Below, piece after piece: positions 1 through 5,065 of a DNA stretch of 5,065 nucleotides (positions are counted from its first letter, which is position 1; each line of letters begins with the position of its first letter). The notes under the pieces were generated by a model that did no database searches, was not told the DNA's origin, and was given only the letters and a program-made list of their open reading frames with translations. A program made the position numbers and the translations under genes. Source of the DNA: an uncultured Bacteroidales bacterium (GTDB taxonomy: Bacteria; Bacteroidota; Bacteroidia; Bacteroidales; UBA932); assembly GCA_905235615.1 (NCBI GenBank), contig CAJOMB010000103.1, positions 2,236 to 7,300 of the forward strand, read 5' to 3'.

Positions 1-24
1 CACATTTCAGCGAAAGGGAGCCCC

Positions 25-1083
25 CTACAACAATAGCAAGACCGCCAGGAGCCCTACGCAGAAGCCCTGGGCGGTGAGGCGACGGCGGGTGACGTGGCGG
101 GTGGAAAGGGCCAGGGGGTACTCCTGGATGTCCTCCTGAAGGGTGTCCGGCACATGCGGGGCACTCCACTTGTGAATCACCTCCCCGTCATAGAAATAGG
201 AGCCGCCGCCATTGGAACGGTTCAGGGTGATAAGCGTCTTATAGTCAGAGAAATAAGGGGTTATATCGGCCGACAGCCCCAGGGCCTCCACCTCTTCCCT
301 ACCGGCCGATACTAACAGCAGCGGAAGGGCCTCCGTCCCCTGCAGAAGGCGGTAATGCTCCTCCACGCGGGCCCAATCGGCCTTGGTGGCATCATAGACG
401 GAGATAACCACCACCTTGCCCTGAGCGGCCAACTCATCCTGATACGTGCCCTCCGCGTCAAAGAAACTCAGGATGGGTGCACGGCGGAAATCCGCTTCCT
501 CGGCATTCTCGTCCAGGGAGGCGAAGAGCTGGGAGCCCCAGTTGAAGGGCGTGAAATCCACGATGGGAAGGTGCGAATTGCAATAGACGGCGCCCAGAAG
601 GACCGCGGCAAAGGCCACCCCGGCCGCCACATTTTTGTGCACCCGCGGCGTGCCAAACTCCTTGAAAGGCGTGAAGGCCACCACGGCCAGCACCATCAGC
701 ACCACATTTTTCCAGAAACTCTGGGCATGGCTCAGATGCACCGCCTGCCCGAAGCAGCCGCAGTCCATGGGCGGATTGAAAATCCACAGCAGAAGGGTAA
801 CCACGGTGAAAACGTCCAGCATGGCATAGGCCAGAATGGCCGACAGTTTCCGGAAAACGCCGGTAATGAGGCCGATGCCCACCGCGCACTCCGTCACGGC
901 CAGAACCACGCCCACGGCACGGGCAGACGGAAGAAGGAAAGGAAGGTGGAAGAATTTGAAATACTCCTCCACGATGAGCATGGTGCCCACCGGGTCCACC
1001 AGTTTCAGGAGGCCCGAAATCAGGAACACCACGCCCAGCACACCGGCGATGTTTCTGCGGAAACGCTGATAGGAAGGCTTCAT
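25..1083 (-). CDS. DoxX-family membrane protein with thioredoxin-like C-terminal part
   Basis: This 352-residue inner-membrane protein begins with a DoxX/MauE-like bundle. Hydrophobic segments lie near residues 11-31, 55-75, 80-101, 123-137 and 151-168, and the first contains the family-typical SGLLK followed by DP (about 23-31). A cysteine pair sits in DCGCFG (107-112), a motif I associate with MauE/DoxX-like redox membrane proteins. Residues about 175-325 look soluble and thioredoxin-like: a VVVISVYD strand (224-231), then RSNGG (289-293) and a YDGEVIHKW strand (298-306). No CxxC is visible in this part, so it is probably not a classical disulfide reductase. A short hydrophobic tail (338-352) ends abruptly in four leucines. 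The ATG at 1083 overlaps the tmk stop (ATGA), which implies co-transcription and translational coupling. The family is well supported, but the substrate and precise function are unknown. From memory, Bacteroidales DoxX genes of this kind often precede tpiA, which cannot be checked here. Confidence 0.85.
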   Translation of the reverse strand: MKPSYQRFRRNIAGVLGVVFLISGLLKLVDPVGTMLIVEEYFKFFHLPFLLPSARAVGVVLAVTECAVGIGLITGVFRKLSAILAYAMLDVFTVVTLLLWIFNPPMDCGCFGQAVHLSHAQSFWKNVVLMVLAVVAFTPFKEFGTPRVHKNVAAGVAFAAVLLGAVYCNSHLPIVDFTPFNWGSQLFASLDENAEEADFRRAPILSFFDAEGTYQDELAAQGKVVVISVYDATKADWARVEEHYRLLQGTEALPLLLVSAGREEVEALGLSADITPYFSDYKTLITLNRSNGGGSYFYDGEVIHKWSAPHVPDTLQEDIQEYPLALSTRHVTRRRLTAQGFCVGLLAVLLLL

Positions 1084-1760
1084 GCGAGGAAAGGATCTAC
1101 GGCGGCTTTCACCTTCTGGAAAATGGCCTCCGGGGGAAGCATCTGTCCCCGGGTGTCCGAACAGTCTATGCGGCGGAACTTGGGATCCAGCTCCGTCTGG
1201 GCCACATACATCTCCCGCACGGTCTTCTGGAAGGAAATGGAAGCCTCATGGATGTCCTGGGCCCCGGAAAGGTACTCCCGGTCCTCCCCTGCCCGCTGGT
1301 GCATAAGGCTCTGCTCCACAAAGCCGATGGGGACGTCCAAGAACAAATTCAGGTCCGGCACGGGCAACTCAAAGTCTCCGTACTCCGTGTTGAAAATCCA
1401 GTCCCGGAGCTGCTCCCGCTCCTGAACGCCGGAGAGCTTGGCGCACTGATAGGCAATGTTGGAGTACACATAACGGTCCAGCAGGACGGTCTTCCCTTCC
1501 CGGAGCGCCTTCTTCATGACAGGCACCGCCCCATGACGGTCTTCCGCAAACAGGAGGGCCACCAGCTGGGGATGCACGGCGTCATTGGCGCCAAAGTCTC
1601 CCCGCAGGAAACGGGAGATGAGGTCTCCGTAAACAGGCGCGTCATAGCGGGGGAAATGGATGTATTCCAAAGCCCCGCAACGCTGGATCAGATATTCTTT
1701 GAGACGCTTGACCTGCGTGGATTTGCCCGCCCCGTCAAGTCCTTCGAGTACAATGAGCAT
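1080..1760 (-). CDS. tmk: Thymidylate kinase (dTMP kinase)
   Basis: This cytosolic enzyme phosphorylates dTMP to dTDP with ATP, an essential step towards dTTP. The 226-residue length is normal for the family. Visible motifs are the P-loop GLDGAGKST (7-15), FPRYD (36-40), the DRY signature with the following SN and AYQ (95-105), the strand LNLFLDVP (137-144) and a LID-like stretch with R156 and R161 in QRAGEDREY. The frame stays open far upstream, to 2216, but that extension is antisense to folP and resembles no kinase. The ATG at 1760 places the P-loop at its usual distance from the N-terminus and lies 18 bases past a TATCTTTG promoter element. The stop overlaps the start of the downstream DoxX gene (ATGA). 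The gene is divergent from folP. No Shine-Dalgarno sequence is seen, and the leader is A-rich, as is normal in Bacteroidota. Confidence 0.96.
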   Translation of the reverse strand: MLIVLEGLDGAGKSTQVKRLKEYLIQRCGALEYIHFPRYDAPVYGDLISRFLRGDFGANDAVHPQLVALLFAEDRHGAVPVMKKALREGKTVLLDRYVYSNIAYQCAKLSGVQEREQLRDWIFNTEYGDFELPVPDLNLFLDVPIGFVEQSLMHQRAGEDREYLSGAQDIHEASISFQKTVREMYVAQTELDPKFRRIDCSDTRGQMLPPEAIFQKVKAAVDPFLA

Positions 1761-1778
1761 AGTTCGTGTTAAAGTTTG

Positions 1779-1786
1779 CAAAGATA
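1779..1786 (-). promoter_or_regulatory. -7 promoter element for tmk-doxX
   Basis: On the minus strand this reads TATCTTTG, followed directly by CA, an exact fit to the Bacteroidota -7 box TAnnTTTG. It points at tmk, whose ATG (1760) lies 18 bases beyond, giving a short leader of roughly 10-15 bases. No TTTG occurs 19-21 bases upstream. The nearest is at 1818-1815, 28 bases away, so the -33 element is weak or absent. Confidence 0.6.
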
Positions 1787-1807
1787 CAAAAAATAGTTGT
1801 ATCTTTG
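1779..1807. repeat. Perfect 11-bp inverted repeat spanning both -7 boxes
   Basis: The left arm CAAAGATACAA (1779-1789) and the right arm TTGTATCTTTG (1797-1807) are exact reverse complements around a 7-base A-rich centre (1790-1796). Each arm contains an outward-facing TATCTTTG. The repeat therefore comprises the two divergent -7 boxes plus three further matching bases on the inner side of each. Those extra bases could be chance or could form a symmetric operator. It is AT-rich, in contrast to the surrounding GC-rich coding DNA. Confidence 0.8.
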
Positions 1808-1811
1808 AGCT

Positions 1812-2639
1812 ATGCAAAAGATTCACATCATGGGAATCCTGAACCTGACGCCGGACTCGTTCTACGCCGGCAGCAGGGCAGCAGGGACCGACGCCCTCTC
1901 CCGCATCCGTCAGATGTGGGCCGATGGGGCCGATGTGGTGGATCTGGGAGCCTGCAGCACCCGTCCGGGCGCCTCGCAGCCCTCCACAGAAGAAGAATGG
2001 GCCCGCTTGGAGCCCGTCCTGATGAAGACAGGGGGTGGACAAGCCCCCGGAAGGGAGTTCCCCCCTGTCTCCATCGACACCTACCGGGCGGAGATTGTGC
2101 GGCGGGCGTATGAGACCATCGGCCCGTTCATTGTGAATGACATATCGGCCGGAGGGATGGACCCCAAGATGCTGGAGACGGTGGGACGCATAGGACTCCC
2201 CTATGTGGCCATGCACATGCGCGGGACGCCGGAAACCATGCAGCGCCTCACGGATTACGACGACGTGGTGGATGCCGTGAAAAGCTATTTCCGGGACTTT
2301 GAGAGAAAGGCGGCCGATGCCGGCATCCGGGAGTGGATCCTGGACCCGGGCTTCGGCTTTGCCAAGACCGTGGAGCAGAACTACGAGCTGCTGCGGAGAT
2401 TAGCGGAAATTACGGAGGCTTTTGATGCGCCCGTATTGGTGGGCCTTTCCCGCAAGAGCATGATTTATAAAGTTTTGGGCATCACTCCCGAAGAAGCGAT
2501 GCCCGCCACGCAAGTTCTGAATATGGCTGCCCTGGAAAGGGGCGCCACCTGGCTCCGGGTACACGACGTGGCCCCGGCCGTCCAGACCGCCCGGCTCTAT
2601 TCCAAGATATACACGTCCTCTCCCGGAGCGGAGAAATAA
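1812..2639 (+). CDS. folP: Dihydropteroate synthase
   Basis: FolP condenses 6-hydroxymethyl-7,8-dihydropterin diphosphate with p-aminobenzoate to give 7,8-dihydropteroate in folate synthesis, and is the sulfonamide target. It is a cytosolic TIM barrel. Motifs appear in order: MGILNLTPDSF (7-17), the loop-2 signature GACSTRPGA (46-54), SIDT (87-90), VNDIS (108-112), DPGFGF (178-183), GLSRKSM (211-217) and LRVHDV (248-253). These supply the Asn, Asp, Lys, Arg and His residues that bind pterin, phosphate and pABA in known DHPS enzymes. The N-terminus is short, with only six residues before MGILN. An in-frame TGA at 1806-1808 rules out extension, so the start is 1812 or, less likely, 1830. A Gly/Pro-rich stretch (73-85) makes the loop before SIDT slightly long. 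The 3' end overlaps the opposing septum-protein gene by 43 bases. Confidence 0.97.
   Translation: MQKIHIMGILNLTPDSFYAGSRAAGTDALSRIRQMWADGADVVDLGACSTRPGASQPSTEEEWARLEPVLMKTGGGQAPGREFPPVSIDTYRAEIVRRAYETIGPFIVNDISAGGMDPKMLETVGRIGLPYVAMHMRGTPETMQRLTDYDDVVDAVKSYFRDFERKAADAGIREWILDPGFGFAKTVEQNYELLRRLAEITEAFDAPVLVGLSRKSMIYKVLGITPEEAMPATQVLNMAALERGATWLRVHDVAPAVQTARLYSKIYTSSPGAEK
2027..2069 (+). repeat. Intragenic inverted repeat in folP
   Basis: GACAGGGGG (2027-2035) and CCCCCTGTC (2061-2069) are perfect 9-base complements separated by 25 bases. The loop itself contains CCCCC (2044-2048), which could pair alternatively with the first G run. The stretch encodes the Gly/Pro-rich linker before the SIDT strand. 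There is no U-run after it, so it is not an intrinsic terminator. It may be only a consequence of GC-rich linker codons. Confidence 0.45.
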
Positions 2640-2923
2640 TACTGCTCCCGGGCAAAGGCTTCCAGCGTATCCGTGTTGTTGCGAAGCCGGTCTATCTCCT
2701 GGTCCATCTCCTGAATCTCCGCCTTCAGGCGGGCCATTTCGGCCTCCTGCGACTTCTCCTCCATGGTGGCCCCTATCCAGGAGAGGACACTGTTATGGGC
2801 AAAGAACAACAGCCATAGGGCCACGATGGTGGTGGACACAATCACAAAAGGGACCAGGTAATTGTGGTCACTCTTTTTGAGCCAGGCCCATCTGTCCTTT
2901 TTCTCTTCCATATCAGTCCACAT
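2597..2923 (-). CDS. FtsL/DivIC-type septum formation initiator protein
   Basis: This is a small bitopic membrane protein of 108 residues: a charged cytoplasmic N-terminus (1-21), one transmembrane helix (about 22-42), then a periplasmic heptad-rich coiled coil (about 53-83). It ends in LEAFAREQYYFSAPGEDVYIL (87-107; key residues A-R-E, Y-Y-F, G-E-D-V), the conserved tail of the DivIC/FtsB/FtsL-like family. Such proteins form the FtsQ-FtsB-FtsL-type complex that activates septal peptidoglycan synthesis. The first ATG (2923) overlaps the upstream protease gene by 11 bases. A second ATG at 2911 (MEEKK, residue 5) lies one base after the protease stop and is about equally plausible. Either start suggests translational coupling. 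The stop lies within the folP 3' end on the other strand. The family is clear, but whether it acts as DivIC/FtsB or FtsL cannot be told from sequence alone. Confidence 0.87.
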   Translation of the reverse strand: MWTDMEEKKDRWAWLKKSDHNYLVPFVIVSTTIVALWLLFFAHNSVLSWIGATMEEKSQEAEMARLKAEIQEMDQEIDRLRNNTDTLEAFAREQYYFSAPGEDVYILE

Positions 2924-3851
2924 TCAGCGTTACCGTATCGATATTGCCCCGCTCCTGCTCCAACGGGATGCGGCGGAAAGCCAGGAGGCAGGCCACCAGC
3001 AGCACCACCCCCAGCACATACACCACCGCATACGTGGTCTGGGGGATTATGTCAATCCAGAAGTCCACGTCCTGCAGGGAAGGAATCTGGCTCAGGATTA
3101 CCGCCGTTCCGTTGTTCACGAAATGGATGAGCATGGTGAGCCACAGGCTGCCCGTCCTGTAATACACATAGCCCATCACCAGGCCGATGATAAAGGCATT
3201 CAGGGCCTGCCAGGGATTCATGTGGATGAGGGCGAAGAAAAGGGCCGATATCACGATGGCCCACGCGGGCTTCATCCTGGTAAGAAGGCCGCGAAGCACC
3301 ATGCCCCGGCACAGCCACTCCTCAAAGATGGGCGCGAAGATGGCCGTGAGGAGGAAAGAGCACCACAGCGGGCCGCCGGTCATCTGCTTCAGCAGTTCCA
3401 CGATGGTGTCGTAGAAGCTCTTCATGGCCGGCGTGGCCGTGGTGAGCTTGAAATTCCAGTAATTGGGCAAATCGGCCGATATCATGGTGGCAAAGGACAG
3501 GCCGACGGTAATGACCACCATCTGCCAGGTCTTGAAGGGGCCCCAATGGCTGTTGTTGAGCTTGTAGCCGGTCTCGAAGAGGCTGTTGCGCTGGCTCTTC
3601 TGCGCGGCATACACCATGGGTGGCAGGAAGGAAAGCGGGTACACCACCAGCATGGCGTACTTCTGGACAATCTCCGCCGGCAGGAACGCCATCAGAATTA
3701 CCTCTATCAGGCTTCCAAGCAGGTTGCCCACCAGGAACCAGCCCAACAGGACGAACATGCCCTTCACGCCCGGCACATACCAGGCGTGGTTGGCATAAAG
3801 GTCGTAATTGTTTACTTTACGGGCTTTATTGAATACGGGAGAAGGTACCAT
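2913..3851 (-). CDS. CPBP-family intramembrane glutamic endopeptidase (CAAX/Abi type)
   Basis: This 312-residue polytopic inner-membrane protein has the three CPBP signatures: FEEWLCR with the EExxxR core at E177/E178/R182, FALIH with F206 and H210, and HFVNN with H243 and N247. These correspond to the glutamate and histidine residues that activate water in the Rce1-type membrane protease fold. Hydrophobic segments lie near 31-58, 65-82, 108-125, 162-178, 196-212, 217-232, 234-252 and 268-292, and the C-terminal tail is charged. The residues before the first helix (1-30) look cytoplasmic. In bacteria these proteases have been tied to peptide maturation, bacteriocin immunity and envelope processes. 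No bacteriocin or prenylated-peptide gene is visible here, so the substrate is unknown. The start codon lies one base after the upstream nucleotidyltransferase stop (TAG-T-ATG), pointing to coupled translation. Confidence 0.92.
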   Translation of the reverse strand: MVPSPVFNKARKVNNYDLYANHAWYVPGVKGMFVLLGWFLVGNLLGSLIEVILMAFLPAEIVQKYAMLVVYPLSFLPPMVYAAQKSQRNSLFETGYKLNNSHWGPFKTWQMVVITVGLSFATMISADLPNYWNFKLTTATPAMKSFYDTIVELLKQMTGGPLWCSFLLTAIFAPIFEEWLCRGMVLRGLLTRMKPAWAIVISALFFALIHMNPWQALNAFIIGLVMGYVYYRTGSLWLTMLIHFVNNGTAVILSQIPSLQDVDFWIDIIPQTTYAVVYVLGVVLLVACLLAFRRIPLEQERGNIDTVTLNVD

Positions 3852-3852
3852 A

Positions 3853-4785
3853 CTAATACAGGGGGCTGGGATAAATACCTTTTTCTACGAGCTCTGCAAA
3901 CTTGGCCACCACAGCCGGGCGGTCTTCCTTGTAAGTTACGCCAAACCACCGGGAAGGCGTGGAAAGCACCTCGCAGGAGCCTTCACCGCCCTTCACCATC
4001 ACATCAACGGCGTAAGGGATGTAGTATTCCTTCTTGGGCTCGGTGATATGTTCCTTCAGGAAGGTCTTGAAAATCTCCGCACTCTTTTGGAAATAATCCG
4101 GGGTGAAGCCCCACATGTTCATGGAGCAGAGAGCCTTGGCATCCAGTTCCACGTGGTTCTCTCCGTTCACGGAATTGTTGCCGTACACCTTGCCGTCGGC
4201 CTCGCGGGCAATCTCTAAATGCTCCGCAATGTCTGTCAGGTTGCCCTTGGCGTCGTAGGAGCAGATGCCGCGGGACACGCTGCCGTTCTCGCTCAGGGTG
4301 TTCTCCAGCTCGAAGCCCACGATACAGTACCGGCCCTTCGTGTTTGTATGCTTCCGGCACCAGTCTCCCAGAATCCTGAAGGACTCCTTGCCGTAGAAAT
4401 CGTCTCCGTTGATCACGGCGAAGGGCTCGTTGATTACTTCGGCCCCCATCAGGACGGCGTGGGCCGTTCCCCAGGGCTTCACACGCTCCTGAGGAACAGT
4501 GAAGGGGGCGGGAATCTTGTCCAGCTCCTGCGTCACGAAGACAAACTGCAGGGGCTCTCCGTCCACCGTCTTCACGCCGGCATATTTCTCTTTCACAGCC
4601 TGTTCCATCTGCTCTTTGAAAGACTCCCGGACAATATAGACCACCTTGCCGAAACCGGCCTCCACCGCGTCGTGGATGGAATAGTCGATGATGGTTTCAC
4701 CGTGGGGACCCAGGCCGTCCATCTGCTTGAGTCCGCCATATCGGCTGCCCATGCCGGCAGCCAGTACAAGAAGTGTAGGTTTCAT
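3853..4785 (-). CDS. Nucleotidyltransferase, sugar-1-phosphate type (NTP_transferase fold)
   Basis: This 310-residue cytosolic enzyme of the nucleotidyl-diphosphosugar transferase fold probably joins a phosphorylated sugar or alcohol to an NTP, releasing pyrophosphate. The N-terminal nucleotide-binding signature is LAAGMGSRYGGLKQ (8-21). PWGTAHA (104-110) is the usual base-recognition loop and NGDD (126-129) supplies a metal-binding Asp. Later landmarks are SRGI (171-174), NMWGF (223-227), KEYYIP (252-257) and WFGVTYKEDRP (280-290). It is longer than MurU-like enzymes and lacks the left-handed beta-helix of GlmU. The specific sugar and nucleotide cannot be assigned; a UTP- or CTP-dependent cell-envelope precursor enzyme is a guess. 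It begins 8 bases after the DUF4293-like gene, with an A-rich leader and no Shine-Dalgarno, and is followed one base later by the protease gene. Confidence 0.9.
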   Translation of the reverse strand: MKPTLLVLAAGMGSRYGGLKQMDGLGPHGETIIDYSIHDAVEAGFGKVVYIVRESFKEQMEQAVKEKYAGVKTVDGEPLQFVFVTQELDKIPAPFTVPQERVKPWGTAHAVLMGAEVINEPFAVINGDDFYGKESFRILGDWCRKHTNTKGRYCIVGFELENTLSENGSVSRGICSYDAKGNLTDIAEHLEIAREADGKVYGNNSVNGENHVELDAKALCSMNMWGFTPDYFQKSAEIFKTFLKEHITEPKKEYYIPYAVDVMVKGGEGSCEVLSTPSRWFGVTYKEDRPAVVAKFAELVEKGIYPSPLY

Positions 4786-4793
4786 AGTATCTG

Positions 4794-5065
4794 TTATTTA
4801 CGTTTGCGTTTACGGCGTTCCCTCACCCTGTAGGCGCTTTCCACCACCAACTGGTCCTGGAAATCCCCGCGGGCCGCCAGCAGGTTGCTGATGCAGATAA
4901 GCAGCGGGAAAATGGCCGTCCAGCGGAAAACGGGGCCCTCGAAGGTGAAGTACATCCAGGCTATCCAGAGCTGCATCCCCAAGGCTATGATGCCGGAGAG
5001 CACTGCCAGGCGCATCTGCAGGATGCGGGATTTGTACACCACCAGGGCCAGCACAATGAGGAAGG
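4794..5065 (-). CDS. DUF4293-like membrane protein, 3' part only
   Basis: The frame is open through the right edge of the window, so only about 90 C-terminal residues are present. The first visible possible start is a GTG at 5054, which I read as an internal valine because the hydrophobic helix continues upstream of it (F-L-I-V-L-A-L). Two hydrophobic segments can be seen, one after the KSRILQMRL stretch and one ending in FPLLICISNLLAAR. These are followed by DFQDQLVVESAYRVRER and a strongly basic RKRKRK end. The pattern of a short K/R-rich loop, two helices, then D-x-x-L-V-x-S-x-x-R-x-R resembles the C-terminus of Bacteroidota DUF4293 proteins, small four-helix membrane proteins of unknown function. 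It is the first visible gene of the leftward operon and lies 8 bases before the nucleotidyltransferase. The family assignment is from memory of the pattern. Confidence 0.7.
   Translation of the reverse strand, partial: FLIVLALVVYKSRILQMRLAVLSGIIALGMQLWIAWMYFTFEGPVFRWTAIFPLLICISNLLAARGDFQDQLVVESAYRVRERRKRKRK

Larger units (their letters stand above)
1775..1807 (+). promoter_or_regulatory. folP promoter (Bacteroidota -33/-7 type)
   Basis: TTTG at 1775-1778 and TATCTTTG at 1800-1807 match the Bacteroidota housekeeping promoter (-33 TTTG, -7 TAnnTTTG) with a 21-base spacer, at the long end of the usual range. If the -7 box ends about 4 bases before the start site, transcription begins around 1811-1812. 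That is at the folP ATG itself, so the mRNA would be leaderless or nearly so. Confidence 0.7.

Noticed and set aside
3..5. Minus-strand ATG 19 bases past the DoxX stop, possibly the start of a next gene (tpiA by remembered synteny)
   Set aside because: Only five bases remain before the window edge, so no coding claim can be supported.
355..1425. Long open frame on the + strand (356 codons) opposite the DoxX and tmk genes
   Set aside because: It is rich in His, Gly and Arg, as expected from the complement of GC-rich coding DNA. It has no recognisable domain and runs across two well-supported genes.
1761..2216. A 152-residue N-terminal extension of thymidylate kinase in the same open frame
   Set aside because: It is antisense to folP, crosses the promoter gap, resembles no kinase sequence, and the ATG at 1760 gives the standard N-terminus.
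1812..2639. folP as an acquired sulfonamide-resistance gene (sul type)
   Set aside because: It sits among core genes of similar composition with a native-style promoter, no mobile-element marks are seen, and the sequence looks like a chromosomal DHPS.
2913..3851. CPBP protease as part of a bacteriocin-immunity or phage-abortive (Abi) system
   Set aside because: No bacteriocin precursor, toxin or other defence gene is nearby. The neighbours are envelope and division genes.
2862..4046. Long open frame on the + strand (394 codons) opposite the protease and nucleotidyltransferase genes
   Set aside because: The composition is His/Gln/Gly-rich with no motifs. The minus-strand genes carry clear catalytic signatures, so this is an antisense shadow.
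5052..5054. GTG at 5054 as the true start of the right-edge membrane gene
   Set aside because: The frame remains open and hydrophobic through the window edge, and the fragment matches only the C-terminal part of a DUF4293-like protein.

Overview
The window is a compact, GC-rich stretch of bacterial chromosome, almost certainly from the Bacteroidota, most likely order Bacteroidales. Three things point there. The only sizeable non-coding gap carries Bacteroidota-type -7 promoter elements (TATCTTTG, fitting TAnnTTTG). The gene starts lack Shine-Dalgarno sequences. Several proteins are of kinds I know from this phylum: a DUF4293-like membrane protein, a DoxX protein with a thioredoxin-like C-terminal part, and a FtsL/DivIC-type septum protein. 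The high GC content would fit a Rikenellaceae/RC9-like lineage better than Bacteroides itself, but that is only a guess.

Layout. Positions 1-24 are non-coding as far as can be seen. On the minus strand, tmk (1760 to 1080) runs directly into a DoxX-family gene (1083 to 25) through a 4-base ATGA overlap. A 51-base gap (1761-1811) holds divergent promoters built into an 11-bp perfect inverted repeat. folP (dihydropteroate synthase) is read rightward from this gap (1812-2639). From the right edge, a second minus-strand operon reads leftward: the 3' part of a DUF4293-like gene (window edge to 4794), a sugar-nucleotide-type nucleotidyltransferase (4785-3853), a CPBP/CAAX-type intramembrane protease (3851-2913) and a FtsL/DivIC-like septum protein (2923-2597). 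The last gene meets folP tail to tail, and the two coding sequences overlap by 43 bases on opposite strands.

How the genes relate. folP and tmk share one intergenic control region and are metabolically linked. FolP feeds the folate pool that thymidylate synthase uses to make dTMP, and Tmk phosphorylates dTMP to dTDP. The right-hand operon is membrane- and envelope-themed: three membrane proteins plus one enzyme that probably makes an activated sugar, with gaps of 8 and 1 bases and an 11-base overlap that suggest translational coupling.

I found no RNA genes, mobile elements, CRISPR arrays or defence systems. The content is core housekeeping. The most notable signals are the palindromic divergent promoter, an apparently leaderless or near-leaderless folP, and the convergent antisense overlap. 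I do not see a clearly new biological system.
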